This document shows positions 10,982 to 21,020 of a DNA stretch of 64,000 nucleotides, piece after piece. Source of the DNA: Marinobacter sp. AC-23 (GTDB lineage Bacteria; Pseudomonadota; Gammaproteobacteria; Pseudomonadales; Oleiphilaceae). The notes beneath the pieces were generated by a model, which had not been told where the DNA came from, did not search any database, and saw only the letters and a list, made by a program, of their open reading frames with translations. The translations under genes and the position numbers were made by a program. The stretch's first letter is position 1; the number at the start of each line of letters is the position of its first letter. Where the stretch lies: positions 62,001 to 126,000 of the forward strand of contig NZ_MBPP01000023.1 of the NCBI RefSeq assembly GCF_001858325.1, in the 5' to 3' direction.

Positions 10982-12049
10982 TTATCCAGGCCACTGGGAC
11001 GGCGATTTGCCAGTCCAGCGCTTGAAGGCACGGCAAAACGACGCAGTTTCTGAAAAGCCGACACGCTCGCTGACGTCTGCAACGCTCAGGTTTTCTGTGC
11101 TCATGAGTTTTATGGCATATTCCCGTCGCAACGACGTTTTGATCTTGCGCAGGGAGGTGCCTTCTTCCTGGAGTTTGCGCCCGATGCTTCTGGGTGTCAT
11201 GTGCAGCCGTTGCGCGATTTCGTCCAGGCTTGGTTGGTCTTTGAGGCTTTGCTGGGCAATCAGTGTACGAACCCGGTTGCGCAGGCTGTCATCGTGGTCC
11301 GGGCGGTGCAGGATGTAGGCAGGAGACTCCCTCAGGAAAACGGCAAGCTCCGCCTCGCTGCGGATAATCGGCAGCTGCAGGTATTTTTCGTGCAGGTGGA
11401 AGCCGCATACAGCTTGGTTGAATTTGAGCTCTGCGAGGAACATGGCCTGGTATTCTGCAGCGTGAGGCGGCGGTGAATAGTTGAAATGTGTAGTTGCAAA
11501 CGGGATCTGCTGGTCCACCAGCCAGCATGCGAACCTTTGCCACATAAGTAACAGGAACTCCTGCAGCATGTGGTCAGGATCTCGGCTGGCGTTCTCAAGG
11601 CTCAGCCGGAAGAACACAAGTTTGTGATGGTTTGTCTCGCCCAGGCCGATGTCTATGTTGTCGCAGGCGATGGTAAAAAAGCGCGCGCTTTTTCTGAGCA
11701 CAGCACCCAGTGTTGCAGAACCGAGACAATAATCTGTCATTAGCGCGAAGGTGCCATTTTTGCAGCGGCTGGTGGATAACCCCATGAATTCGTCGCGCGT
11801 TGCCCGCCATACTGTTTTGATAAGCTGGGTAAGTTGTTCTTCGGTGATCAGCTTTTCGGGTTTGCCAAGCAGGGCTGCCGGCACGCCAGCGCTGTTCAGC
11901 AGTGCTTCACGCTGAAGCCCCTGCCGTTCGGCACCGCGAATGGACGCCTGAAGATAGTGGTTTGCAATATGGGGTCTGGGCTGTGGGTCGCGCATGGCTA
12001 TGACGATTCTGGTGCGTAATGTGTCAATTTTTTCGGCTTGTACGGCCAT
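10982..12049 (-). CDS. AraC-family transcriptional regulator (OruR/GbdR-like architecture)
   Basis: 355 residues. The N-terminal two thirds resemble the arabinose-binding-like domain of AraC regulators (PF12625 type: RATRDEFMGLSTSRCKNGTFALMTDYC). The C-terminus carries two helix-turn-helix motifs, LDEIAQRLHMTPRSIGRKLQEEGTS and VADVSERVGFSETASFCRAFKRWTGKSPSQW. It is divergent from the acyl-CoA dehydrogenase gene at 12139 with 89 bases between them, and upstream of the acyl-CoA synthetase. It probably activates one or both in response to a fatty or branched acid. The ligand is unknown. Confidence 0.9.
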   Translation of the reverse strand: MAVQAEKIDTLRTRIVIAMRDPQPRPHIANHYLQASIRGAERQGLQREALLNSAGVPAALLGKPEKLITEEQLTQLIKTVWRATRDEFMGLSTSRCKNGTFALMTDYCLGSATLGAVLRKSARFFTIACDNIDIGLGETNHHKLVFFRLSLENASRDPDHMLQEFLLLMWQRFACWLVDQQIPFATTHFNYSPPPHAAEYQAMFLAELKFNQAVCGFHLHEKYLQLPIIRSEAELAVFLRESPAYILHRPDHDDSLRNRVRTLIAQQSLKDQPSLDEIAQRLHMTPRSIGRKLQEEGTSLRKIKTSLRREYAIKLMSTENLSVADVSERVGFSETASFCRAFKRWTGKSPSQWPG

Positions 12050-12138
12050 TCTCGTGGAACAGGATAACCCTTTAAATGGTCGACTGCCTGACTATCAGAT
12101 TTGCCAGGCGCTTATAAAGGTTTATCGAGAGGTCGTGT

Positions 12139-13278
12139 ATGTCCGGACATCAAGAAGATACTGAGCTGTTTCACTCCATGATCAACCGGGTGCTTGATAA
12201 GGAAGTCGGGCCTTTCTACGAACAGTGGGAGGAGGAGTCTGCCATCCACGCGACGTGTGGCGCACCTTGGGGCAGGCCGGCATGCTGGGTATTGATATGC
12301 CGGAGGAGTACGGCGGGGCGGCAGCGAGCTTTGAGATTTCACAGTTGGCGATTGAAGAAATGGCCCGTAAGGGCTTTGGTGGGCTGGCTTCAGGCTACAA
12401 CATCCACGCCAACATCGTGATGCCTTACATTTTACACCTTGGCTCGGAAGCCAGAAGCAGCGCTACCTGCCTGAAATGATCAGTGGCGATGTGCTCAGTG
12501 CGATCGCCATGACCGAACCGGGTGCGGGCAGTGATCTCGCCGCCATGCGCACCACGGCACAACGCACGGATAAAGGGTATGTAATCAACGGTGCCAAGGT
12601 GTTTATCACCAATGGCTTGCAGGCGGAACTGGTGATTGTATGCGCCAAAACCGATCCCGGCGCGGGCGCCAAGGGCGTATCCTTGTTTCTGGTGGATGCC
12701 AGCTTGCCTGGGTTCTCTCGGGGCAAAGGGATCCGCAAAATTGGCCAACACGCCAGCGATACTGCCGAACTCTTCTTTTCGGATCTCGTTGTTCCCCACG
12801 ACGCTCTGTTGGGTGAGGAAGGGCGTGGGTTTGCCTATCTGATGCAGGAGCTTCCCCGTGAGCGGTTGGGCGTGGGAGCCCAGGCGGTGGGGGCAACCGA
12901 AGGCGTGCTGGCGATTACTCTGGATTACGTGCAGCAACGTAAGGCTTTTGGTCAGCGGGTGGCTGATTTTCAGAACACTCGGTTTAAACTGGCAGAAGCC
13001 GGGCGCGCCTGGAGATGGCAAAAGCCTATCTGAACCAGTGCATTGGAAAGTATCTCAAAGGCGAGATGGGGCCAACAGACGCCGCGATTCTGAAACTGAT
13101 GCTCACGGAAATGCAGTGCGATATAGCCAACGATTGCTTGCAGCTGTTTGGCGGTTACGGTTATACCATTGAGTATCCCGTATCGCGCTTTTTTGTGGAT
13201 GCCAGGGTGCAGACTATCTATGCCGGTACGTCCGAAATTATGAAAGAAGTGATCGCCCGCTCCATGCTGGGCAAATAG
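12139..13278 (+). CDS. Acyl-CoA dehydrogenase (three frameshifts)
   Basis: About 380 residues once repaired. The pieces are continuous with the acyl-CoA dehydrogenase fold: MLGIDMPEEYGG, SAIAMTEPGAGSDLAAMRTTA, GAKVFITNGLQAELVIVCAKTD, QLFGGYGYTIEYPVSRFFVDARVQTIYAGTSEIMKE. The frame breaks near 12245 (ATCCCACG read as ATCCACG), 12451 (GCCCAG read as GCCAG) and 13000 (GCCCGG read as GCCGG), each a one-base loss in a C run. It is closely similar to the second dehydrogenase at 15412. With the thiolase 50 bases downstream it forms a beta-oxidation pair divergent from the AraC regulator. Confidence 0.9.
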
Positions 13279-13328
13279 ATTATCCGCTTTCCGGATTTTT
13301 AGTGATCTAAACCTTAAGGAACAAAGCA

Positions 13329-14516
13329 ATGAAACTTACTGATGTTGTCATTCTCGACGGTGCACGCACAGCCATTGGCGGCTTTGGCGGAAGCTTGAGC
13401 TCTCTGGGCCCGGCTGAGCTGGGAACTTGCGCGGCAAAAGAGGCCATCACCCGTTCAGGTGTGCCCGCCGAAGACATCGACCATTCGGTTTTCGGCCATA
13501 TTATTCCAACTGGCCCGGCCGATGCGTATGTAGCCCGCCATATTGGCCTGAATTCTGGCCTGCAGAAGGGTTCTGCAGCATTTAATGTGAACCGCCTCTG
13601 TGGTTCCGGCGTGCAGTCGGTTATCAGTGCCGCGCAGATGATTGTTATGGGCGATAGTCAGATTGCACTGGCCGGTGGCGCCGAAAGCATGAGCCAGGGC
13701 GCCTATGTTTTGCCTAACGTTCGCAAGGGTCTGCGGATGGGTGACGGCAAAGTGATTGATATGACCATGGGCACGCTCAGTGACCCGTTTGGCAGCGGTC
13801 ACATGGGTATGACGGCTGAGCGGATTGCCGAAAAGTACGGTCTCAGCCGTGAGGATCTGGACGCGTTCTCGGCAGAAAGCCACCGTCGGGCCAGTCAGGC
13901 CATTGAGAGTGGCTATTTTAAAGAACAGATTGTACCGGTAACGGTAAAACAGGGTCGCAAGGAGGTTACGTTCGATCAGGACGAACATGTGCGCGCTGGC
14001 ACTACCACTGAAAGCCTTGCTGGCCTGAAGCCGGCCTTTACCAAAGATGGCATAGTCACGCCGGGTAACGCTTCTGGCATTAACGATGGTGCAGCAGCCA
14101 TGGTGCTGACCAGTGCAGCAGAAGCCGAAAAGCGCGGCCTCAAGGCTCGTGCACGCATTGTGGGTTATGCCTTTGCAGGCGTAGACCCCAGCGTAATGGG
14201 CCTTGGCCCAATCCCTGCGGTGCGTAGCGTACTTGAGAAGACCGGCCTCAGCGTTGCAGATTTGGATGTGATTGAATCTAACGAGGCCTTTGCAGCTCAG
14301 GCACTTGCTGTCAACAAAGAGCTTGGGCTGCCGGCAGACAAGGTTAACCCCAACGGCGGCGCTGTTGCCCTGGGCCACCCGGTCGGTGCCACTGGCTCCA
14401 TTCTCATCATCAAAGCCTTGGCAGAGCTTGAGCGCACTGGTGGTCGCTATGGCTTGATTACCATGTGCATAGGCGGTGGTCAGGGCATTGCGCTGATTGT
14501 TGAAAGCATCGCCTGA
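13329..14516 (+). CDS. Acetyl-CoA C-acyltransferase (thiolase)
   Basis: 395 residues, intact. Family motifs are seen: the nucleophilic cysteine in [13 protein letters not shown], the [10 protein letters not shown] loop, [10 protein letters not shown], the ESNEAFAAQ motif, and the C-terminal [14 protein letters not shown] and [11 protein letters not shown] with the second catalytic cysteine. It thiolytically cleaves 3-ketoacyl-CoA. It sits downstream of the acyl-CoA dehydrogenase at 12139 and ends 40 bases before the second LiuR-like palindrome. Confidence 0.92.
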   Translation: MKLTDVVILDGARTAIGGFGGSLSSLGPAELGTCAAKEAITRSGVPAEDIDHSVFGHIIPTGPADAYVARHIGLNSGLQKGSAAFNVNRLCGSGVQSVISAAQMIVMGDSQIALAGGAESMSQGAYVLPNVRKGLRMGDGKVIDMTMGTLSDPFGSGHMGMTAERIAEKYGLSREDLDAFSAESHRRASQAIESGYFKEQIVPVTVKQGRKEVTFDQDEHVRAGTTTESLAGLKPAFTKDGIVTPGNASGINDGAAAMVLTSAAEAEKRGLKARARIVGYAFAGVDPSVMGLGPIPAVRSVLEKTGLSVADLDVIESNEAFAAQALAVNKELGLPADKVNPNGGAVALGHPVGATGSILIIKALAELERTGGRYGLITMCIGGGQGIALIVESIA

Positions 14517-14555
14517 GCGCGGTTTTATTTCTTTTTGAGGCTGAATTGGATAAAG

Positions 14556-14571
14556 TTTACGTTAACGTAAA
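14556..14571. promoter_or_regulatory. Second LiuR-type operator, upstream of the SDR operon
   Basis: TTTACGTTAACGTAAA is a perfect 16-base palindrome differing from the liuR operator at 9074 by a single central base. It lies 54 bases upstream of the SDR start, between the thiolase stop and the SDR gene. It therefore probably drives the SDR-acyl-CoA dehydrogenase-thiolase operon under LiuR control. Confidence 0.8.
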
Positions 14572-14624
14572 GATTGGCTTGTTTCCAATTCAGCCGACAA
14601 TACCTGACGCGAAGGGAGAAAGTG

Positions 14625-15386
14625 ATGGAATTCAAAAACGTACCGGCCATTGTAACAGGTGGAGCCTCCGGGCTTGGCGAGGGCGCAGCCCGTGCACTTG
14701 CTGCTGCAGGCTGTAAAGTTGCCATCCTGGATCTGCAAAAAGAGCAGGGCGAGAAGGTTGCGGCAGATATTGGCGGCATTTTCGTACACTGCGATGTGAG
14801 CTCGGCTGAAAGCGCAGAAGCGGCGTTGGCGACGGCCCGTGAAGCCCATGGCCTTTGTGGCGTTGCGGTTAGTTGCGCGGGTATTGGCCCGGCAGCGAAA
14901 ATTCTGGGCCGCGACGGCGTTATGCCGCTCGAGAGTTTCAGTAAGGTGATACAGATTAACCTGATCGGAACCTTCAATATTCTGAGACTTGCCGCCGCCG
15001 ATATGGCGCAGCGCGAACCCAACGCGGAAGGTGAACGCGGCGTGATTATCAACACTGCTTCGGTCGCCGCTTACGAAGGGCAGATAGGGCAAGCGGCTTA
15101 CAGCGCCTCCAAAGGTGGTGTTGTTGCTCTGACCATTCAGTCGGCCCGTGAGCTGGCTCGCGAAGGTATCCGCGTGAATACCATTGCACCTGGCCTGTTC
15201 ATGACACCAATGATGTCCGGCATGCCGCAAGAAGTGCAGGACAGCCTGGCGGCCACGCTGCCGTTCCCCAAGCGCCTGGGTAAGCCCGAGGAGTTTGGCA
15301 TGATGGTCGACCAGATGGTGCGCAACCCGATCCTGAACGGTGAAACCATCCGGCTGGACTGTGCGTTGCGTATGGCGCCTAAATGA
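14625..15386 (+). CDS. SDR-family 3-hydroxyacyl-CoA dehydrogenase (HSD17B10-like)
   Basis: 253 residues. The start ATG at 14625 follows a GGGAGA ribosome site. Short-chain dehydrogenase features are the NAD-binding IVTGGASGLGEGAARALA, the catalytic YSASKGG (Tyr and Lys) after a serine-containing INTASVAAYEGQIGQ, and NTIAPGLFMTPMM. The overall pattern resembles 3-hydroxy-2-methylbutyryl-CoA dehydrogenase of isoleucine breakdown. The operon with an acyl-CoA dehydrogenase and thiolase and the LiuR-type operator support this, but the substrate is inference. Confidence 0.87.
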   Translation: MEFKNVPAIVTGGASGLGEGAARALAAAGCKVAILDLQKEQGEKVAADIGGIFVHCDVSSAESAEAALATAREAHGLCGVAVSCAGIGPAAKILGRDGVMPLESFSKVIQINLIGTFNILRLAAADMAQREPNAEGERGVIINTASVAAYEGQIGQAAYSASKGGVVALTIQSARELAREGIRVNTIAPGLFMTPMMSGMPQEVQDSLAATLPFPKRLGKPEEFGMMVDQMVRNPILNGETIRLDCALRMAPK

Positions 15387-15411
15387 ATTCAAGCACATAA
15401 GGGAGAGCGCA

Positions 15412-16563
15412 ATGACTAACACTGTGGATCAAGAAGAACTCACACTGTTCCGGTCGTCTGTTATCAAGGCTCTGGAAACAGAGGTAGCGCCGCATTACGA
15501 AGCCTGGGAGAAATCTGGCCTTGTACCCCGCGAACTCTGGAACACGCTCGGCGATGCCGGGATGTTGTGCGTGGATATTTCTGAGGATTGCGGCGGGTGT
15601 GGCGCACCGTTCCAATACTCCGTCGTTGTCGGCGAAGAGCTGGCGCGCATGGGGTTTGGTGCGCTCTCCACTAACGTGATGGTGCACTCGGACATTGTGG
15701 CGCCGTACATCAGCCACCTGGGCAATGAGGCACAGAAGCAGAAGTGGCTGCCTAAAATGGTGTCGGGTGAAGTGGTTGGCGCCATCGCCATGACCGAGCC
15801 GGGTGCCGGCAGTGACCTGCAGGCCATGCGCACCAGTGCAGTGCGCGATGGCGACGACTATATTCTGAACGGTTCGAAAACCTTCATTACCAATGGCCAG
15901 CATGCCGATATGGTGATTGTTGCGGCGAAAACCGACCCCGCTGCAGGGGCAAAGGGCATCAGCCTGTTTTTGGTTGATGCCAGCTTGCCCGGTTACAGCA
16001 AAGGGCGGAATCTCGACAAGATAGGCCAGCACAGCGGTGATACCTCTGAGCTGTTCTTTTCGGATATGCGTGTACCGGCATCGGCGCTTGTGGGCGAGGA
16101 AGGCAAAGGCTTTGTTTACCTGATGCAGGAATTGCCACGGGAGCGGCTGGTTATTGGCGCGCTGGGCGTGGCTGCTGCCAGAGGTGCGCTGGATCTGACC
16201 ATAGCCTACACCCAAGAGCGGGTTCTGTTCGGGCAAAAACTGGCGCAGATCCAGAACACCCGATTTGAAATTGCCCGCATGGAAACCGAGTACCAGGTTA
16301 ACAAGGCATTTGTGAGTCAGTGCATAAGCCAGTACGAAGCTGGCGAACTGGATGCGCCTACGGCATCTATGGCCAAGTACAGCGCAACCGAAATGCAGTG
16401 CCGCGTGGCAGATGGCTGCCTGCAGCTGTTTGGTGGCTATGGCTACACCACGGAGTATCCGATTTCCCGTGCGTTTATGGATGCCCGCGTACAGCGCATT
16501 TATGGCGGCACGTCGGAAGTCATGAAAGAAATCATTGCCCGTTCTGTACTGGGCAGAGTTTGA
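15412..16563 (+). CDS. Acyl-CoA dehydrogenase
   Basis: 383 residues, intact. I chose the ATG at 15412 (MTNTVDQEELTLF) because GGGAGAG lies 7 bases upstream. Family stretches include AIAMTEPGAGSDLQAMRTSA, GSKTFITNGQHADMVIVAAKTD, QNTRFEIARMETE and QLFGGYGYTTEYPISRAFMDARVQRIYGGTSEVMKEI with the catalytic glutamate region. It is the second gene of the LiuR-site operon, 25 bases after the SDR gene, and may oxidise 2-methylbutyryl-CoA or a related short acyl-CoA (inference). Confidence 0.93.
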   Translation: MTNTVDQEELTLFRSSVIKALETEVAPHYEAWEKSGLVPRELWNTLGDAGMLCVDISEDCGGCGAPFQYSVVVGEELARMGFGALSTNVMVHSDIVAPYISHLGNEAQKQKWLPKMVSGEVVGAIAMTEPGAGSDLQAMRTSAVRDGDDYILNGSKTFITNGQHADMVIVAAKTDPAAGAKGISLFLVDASLPGYSKGRNLDKIGQHSGDTSELFFSDMRVPASALVGEEGKGFVYLMQELPRERLVIGALGVAAARGALDLTIAYTQERVLFGQKLAQIQNTRFEIARMETEYQVNKAFVSQCISQYEAGELDAPTASMAKYSATEMQCRVADGCLQLFGGYGYTTEYPISRAFMDARVQRIYGGTSEVMKEIIARSVLGRV

Positions 16564-16581
16564 AATCTGTGAGGTTGAAAA

Positions 16582-17763
16582 ATGAGTGATAACAGCGTTG
16601 TAATTGCTGGAGCTGCCCGCACGCCCATGGGCGGCATGATGGGTTCCCTGAGTTCGGTACGCTCCCCGGATTTGGGTGCCACTGCCATTAAGGCAGCCAT
16701 TGAGCGCAGTGGCCTGCAGCCTGTAGACATTCAGGAAGTGATCATGGGTTGTGTGCTACCCGCTGGCTTGGGTCAGGCGCCAGCACGCCAAGCGTCCCGC
16801 GCCTCCGGTATTCCGGACAGTTCAGGCTGCACCACCGTGAACAAGATGTGCGGTTCCGGCATGCAAGCGGTGATTATGGCCCACGACCAAATCAAGGCTG
16901 GCACTAACGACATTATGATTGCCGGGGGCATGGAGAACATGAGCCAGGCGCCATACCTGTTACCAAAAGCTCGTGGCGGCATGCGCATGGGCCACGGACA
17001 GGTGATGGACAGCATGTTCCTCGACGGCCTGGAAGATGCCTATGAGGGCGGCCTGATGGGTGTGTTTGCACAACAGAGCGCTGATGAATACAAAATTACC
17101 CGTGAGCAGATGGACGATTTTGCCATTCAGTCGCTGGAACGCGCCAGCGCGGCCATCAACAATGGCTGGTTCAAGCCGGAAATCTGTGCGGTAACCGTGT
17201 CTGGTCGCGGGGGTGATACTCAGGTAGATATAGACGAGCAGCCAGGTAATGCTCGCCCCGAGAAAATCCCAAAACTAAAGCCAGCGTTCAAAAAAGACGG
17301 CACAGTGACGGCTGCCAACGCCAGCTCCATCAGTGATGGTGCATCTGCACTGGTGCTGGCTTCTGCTGAAGAGGCAAAAGCCCGTGGCCTGACAGCTCAG
17401 GCGAAAATTGTTGCTCACGCTACCCACGCCCAGTTGCCAGCGGAGTTCACTCTGGCGCCCATTGGGGCCATCCAGAAAGTGCTGAAAAAGGCCGGTTGGA
17501 GCAAAGACGACGTGGATCTGTTTGAGATCAATGAAGCCTTTGCGGTGGTTTCCCTGCTGGCGATCAACGAGTTGGGCCTGGATGCGCAGAAAGTGAACGT
17601 CTACGGCGGCGCCTGTGCATTGGGGCACCCCATCGGTTCCTCTGGCTCGCGTATCCTGGTTACGCTTATGAACGCCTTGCAGCAAAAAGGCCTGAAACGG
17701 GGCATTGCCGCGCTTTGCATCGGTGGGGGAGAGGCCACCGCAGTGGCCATTGAGCTGATCTGA
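16582..17763 (+). CDS. Acetyl-CoA acetyltransferase (thiolase)
   Basis: 393 residues, intact. It has the active-site cysteine in VNKMCGSGMQAVIM, GGMENMSQAPYLLP, NASSISDGASALVLA, the FEINEAFAVV motif, the GGACALGHPIGSSG histidine motif and the terminal CIGGGEATAVAIEL cysteine. It is the third gene of the SDR-dehydrogenase-thiolase operon, 18 bases after the dehydrogenase. It probably cleaves 2-methylacetoacetyl-CoA or acetoacetyl-CoA, which would also drain the acetoacetate made by LiuE. Confidence 0.93.
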   Translation: MSDNSVVIAGAARTPMGGMMGSLSSVRSPDLGATAIKAAIERSGLQPVDIQEVIMGCVLPAGLGQAPARQASRASGIPDSSGCTTVNKMCGSGMQAVIMAHDQIKAGTNDIMIAGGMENMSQAPYLLPKARGGMRMGHGQVMDSMFLDGLEDAYEGGLMGVFAQQSADEYKITREQMDDFAIQSLERASAAINNGWFKPEICAVTVSGRGGDTQVDIDEQPGNARPEKIPKLKPAFKKDGTVTAANASSISDGASALVLASAEEAKARGLTAQAKIVAHATHAQLPAEFTLAPIGAIQKVLKKAGWSKDDVDLFEINEAFAVVSLLAINELGLDAQKVNVYGGACALGHPIGSSGSRILVTLMNALQQKGLKRGIAALCIGGGEATAVAIELI

Positions 17764-17786
17764 TACAGGTTCGGCTGGCGCCGGCC

Positions 17787-18971
17787 CTAGTCTTCCAGAC
17801 TATCGAGCCGGCGCATTGACCATAGCCCCAGAACTGGGCCAGGTAGCAGCCAGAGTGTCACCCAGACGCCTTGGGATCCCCAAAGATTGCTGGTGATCCA
17901 GATTGCCGGAATAGTCAGGGCGAAACCTATGGCGTTCATGACCGCCAGTGACGCGCCAACGAACTCCCTGGGGGCTGCGGCCGCCGCTAATGCGGAAAAC
18001 TGTGGTGAGTCGGCAATCACAGAGGTGCCCCATAACATCAGCAGCATAAGCAAGGCGCCAGGCGGTGCCCAAGTTAGAAAAGGGTAAGCCAAACAAATTA
18101 TTCCCGACATGGCCAAGGCTCGATTTGCGACCCATTGGCTGCTAAACCTCTGGCTGAGCCTGCCGCCACCTACGCAACCGGCAAACCCCACACCAATCAC
18201 AATGAATGAAATCAGAGGAATCAGTGCCGGTGCTGCATGCATTCGAAGCACTTCCCGTGTGACCAGCAGTGGTGTCAGCGTCCAGAAAGCGTAAAGCTCC
18301 CAACAATGGCCGAAGTAGCCACCAGCAACAGCACGAAATCTGGGAGATCTAAGCCCGGCCAACCCGCTTCGTAAGTGGGCTTTTGCTGTGCCCATGGGCA
18401 GGTGAGGGCCATCCCCCAAAATCAGAATTATCATGCCACCCAGAAGAGCCAGTGCAGAAGAACCCAGTAACGGCCACTGCCAAGGTAGCCCCGGTGTTGC
18501 TCCCCGCAGCAAGTGAGGCATGGCGGTACCAAGGGTTAGCATTCCAACCAGCCAGGCCAGCGCCGTGCCCGTGTGTTTTGGCGTCCAGCCAATAACCAGT
18601 TTCATGCCCAAAGGGTAAATGCCGGCAAGGCAGAGGCCAGTCAAAAAGCGCATGACAAGGTCAAACGGGGGCGATGCTGCAGTGAATACGAAGCCGGCGT
18701 TCACCAGGGCGCCAAGCACGCTGGAGCACGCAAATATGTAACTGGCACGGAACCGATCAGCCAGGCCGGTTACCGCAATGCCCAAAGTGCCAACGATAAA
18801 ACCCGCCTGCACCGTGAGCGTCAGCTGCCCGAGATCTGACTCAGTAAGCCCCAGCTCCCGAGAGAGGGAGAGCCAGACACCGTTGATGCTGAACCAGAGC
18901 GAGGTTCCACAAAGCTGCGCCAGGACAATGACGAACAATGGATAACGCTGCAAGGTGCTGCGGAGCATCAC
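17787..18971 (-). CDS. MFS transporter
   Basis: 394 residues with about 12 hydrophobic segments, starting QRYPLFVIVLAQLCGTSLWFS. The cytoplasmic loop after the second segment carries the MFS-like TGLADRFRASYIF. It is on the minus strand 28 bases downstream of ilvM, so it may be co-transcribed with ilvGM and could export or import a related metabolite. The substrate is unknown. It faces the thiolase operon tail to tail with 23 bases between. Confidence 0.88.
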   Translation of the reverse strand: MMLRSTLQRYPLFVIVLAQLCGTSLWFSINGVWLSLSRELGLTESDLGQLTLTVQAGFIVGTLGIAVTGLADRFRASYIFACSSVLGALVNAGFVFTAASPPFDLVMRFLTGLCLAGIYPLGMKLVIGWTPKHTGTALAWLVGMLTLGTAMPHLLRGATPGLPWQWPLLGSSALALLGGMIILILGDGPHLPMGTAKAHLRSGLAGLRSPRFRAVAGGYFGHCWELYAFWTLTPLLVTREVLRMHAAPALIPLISFIVIGVGFAGCVGGGRLSQRFSSQWVANRALAMSGIICLAYPFLTWAPPGALLMLLMLWGTSVIADSPQFSALAAAAAPREFVGASLAVMNAIGFALTIPAIWITSNLWGSQGVWVTLWLLPGPVLGLWSMRRLDSLED

Positions 18972-18999
18972 GGGTTTCCCTGTCGTGGGTTCTGGCTTG

Positions 19000-19296
19000 T
19001 TAGGCTCTGCGGCTTGCTGCAGGCACTAGGGCTGGCGCGGTTAGTATAACCTCTGCCACAGTGTGCAGCTTTTCGAGTTGCGATTGAAGCATGGCCACCG
19101 GCCGGTGCCCCTGAATGGTCAGCGCGATCTCGAGAATCTCGTCGGCACCGGCTATTGAGCTCTCCACCGCCATCTTTGCAATGCGAAAACCGCGAATGCG
19201 AACCACCTGGCACAGGCGCTCGAGCGCGGCCGCTTCGTGACTCATGCGGCAAGTGATGGTATAGCTGGGCGTTTTATGGCTGTTTTCGGTGGTCAT
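19000..19296 (-). CDS. ilvM: Acetolactate synthase small subunit, ACT domain (IlvM-like)
   Basis: 98 residues with a single ACT-like domain (YTITCRMSHEAAALERLCQVVRIRGFRI...ALTIQGHRPVAMLQSQLEKL). This is the size of IlvM rather than IlvN/IlvH. It is the regulatory partner of the large subunit upstream, whose TGA stop overlaps this ATG (ATGA at 19293-19296), so translation is coupled. Alternative C-terminal length is possible because the tail after residue 85 is low in similarity. Confidence 0.87.
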   Translation of the reverse strand: MTTENSHKTPSYTITCRMSHEAAALERLCQVVRIRGFRIAKMAVESSIAGADEILEIALTIQGHRPVAMLQSQLEKLHTVAEVILTAPALVPAASRRA

Positions 19297-20993
19297 GCGG
19301 TCATCTCCTTTTTGTCCGCTGCCAAACGGCGGGTTTCATCAATCATTTCTTTGTTACTTCCGCCCGGTTTTACGATTGGCCAGACGTTTTCTTGCCGAGC
19401 AATGGCTACGTGCAACAGCATGGGGCCGTTGTAAGCCAGGATGGTTTCAATGCCCCGCCGAACTTGATCCGTGCGTTCAATTTTCAAGGCAGGGATGTCG
19501 AATGCTCGGGCCAGGGCAACAAAATCCGGGTTGTCGTCCAGGTTGATGTGGCTTTCCCGGTTGTTATAGAACAGTTCCTGTTGCTGGCGCACCATGCCCA
19601 GACACTGGTTATCCATAATGATCAGCTTCACCGGTAGATTGTATCGGCGAATAGTGGCCAGCTCCTGGGCGTTCATCATGAAGGAGCCGTCGCCTGCAAC
19701 ATTGATGACGGTGCTTTTGCGATTGGCAAATTGCGCGCCGATAGCCGCTGGCAAGCCGAACCCCATTGTGCCGAGGCCACCGCTTGTAAGATGGTGCCTT
19801 GGGTGGTCGAACTGGTAATGCTGGGCGACCCACATTTGATGCTGGCCAACATCACACGCAATGATTGTGTCGTCGGGTGCAACGCGAGATAACTGGCGGA
19901 CGAATGCCGGGCCGGTGATGGGTGCCAATGGCTCTTCGTTATCTGCTGCTTGAAAACCACCCGTTGTGCGCCAGATTTGGCACTGTTTGCGCCAGGCATT
20001 GATCGCCAGTGGTGCTTCCCTGAGCGCCCGAGTCAACTCGCCGAGAATGGTGTTCAGGTCGCCGCGAACCGTTAAGTCTGCACTCCGAAGTTTGTTGAAT
20101 TCTGCGGCGTCGGCGTCAATGTGAATGGTTTGGGCGTTGGGGGCGAATCCGTCGAGCTTGCCAGTGGCTCGGTCATCCAGGCGCGCCCCGATTACCAACA
20201 GAAGGTCGCACTCGTCTACGGCACGGTTCGCCGCGCGGGAACCGTGCATACCCAGCATGCCAAGGTTATGAGCGCTGTGCTTGCCGGGGTTCCCTATACC
20301 CTTAAGAGTGACCACCGCCGGCAGTGCTGAGCACTCAGCAAACTCCCGGAAGCATTCTTCTGCATGGGCCAGGCTGATACCGCCGCCGCTGTAAAGCAGA
20401 GGTTTTTGGGCCGCGCGGAGCATGGCTATTGCGGGGCCGACGTCGGGGCAGGTCGCTTCTGGTTGTGCAAGTGGGCTGTTTGGCATGGCGGTGGTTTGTG
20501 CCAGCAATATATCCTTTGGGATATCTACCCACACCGGCCCTGGTCGCCCGGTTTGCGCAAGCGCCATAGCTTCTTCAAGAATCTCGGGCAGCTCGTCTGC
20601 ACTCTCCACCAGATAACTGTGTTTCACGATGCCAAGTGTCATGCCTAAAACATCGGTTTCCTGAAAAGCGTCTGTTCCGATCAGTGCTGAGGGAACCTGG
20701 CCGGTAATGACAAGCATGGGAATAGAATCCCGGTGCGCGTTGGCAACGCCGGTAATAAGGTTGGTAGCACCGGGGCCGGATGTTGCAATGCAAACCCCTA
20801 ATTTGCCGCTGGCACGGGCGTAGCCATCGGCAGCCAGGGCGCAGCCTTGCTCGTGGCGGCACAGCACATGTTCCACGCGCGCATCATCCACCAGGGCATC
20901 GTATAGCGGCATGATGCAGCCACCGGGATAGCCAAAAACCGTTTGGATGTTGTGGCGGTGAAATGCTTCGAGAATGTGCTGTGCGCCGTTCAT
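19293..20993 (-). CDS. ilvG: Acetolactate synthase large subunit, thiamine diphosphate-dependent
   Basis: 566 residues, intact. Condenses two pyruvates, or pyruvate with 2-oxobutyrate, for valine, leucine and isoleucine synthesis. The catalytic glutamate is in CRHEQGCALAADGYARASG (residue about 48), with TSGPGATNLITG and the TPP/metal motif GDGSFMMNAQELATIRR plus IIMDNQ near the C-terminus. It is preceded by a leader peptide and attenuator, showing control by charged branched-chain tRNAs. Confidence 0.94.
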   Translation of the reverse strand: MNGAQHILEAFHRHNIQTVFGYPGGCIMPLYDALVDDARVEHVLCRHEQGCALAADGYARASGKLGVCIATSGPGATNLITGVANAHRDSIPMLVITGQVPSALIGTDAFQETDVLGMTLGIVKHSYLVESADELPEILEEAMALAQTGRPGPVWVDIPKDILLAQTTAMPNSPLAQPEATCPDVGPAIAMLRAAQKPLLYSGGGISLAHAEECFREFAECSALPAVVTLKGIGNPGKHSAHNLGMLGMHGSRAANRAVDECDLLLVIGARLDDRATGKLDGFAPNAQTIHIDADAAEFNKLRSADLTVRGDLNTILGELTRALREAPLAINAWRKQCQIWRTTGGFQAADNEEPLAPITGPAFVRQLSRVAPDDTIIACDVGQHQMWVAQHYQFDHPRHHLTSGGLGTMGFGLPAAIGAQFANRKSTVINVAGDGSFMMNAQELATIRRYNLPVKLIIMDNQCLGMVRQQQELFYNNRESHINLDDNPDFVALARAFDIPALKIERTDQVRRGIETILAYNGPMLLHVAIARQENVWPIVKPGGSNKEMIDETRRLAADKKEMTA

Positions 20994-21020
20994 TGTCGTA
21001 TTTCCTGTTTTTTCTTCCGC

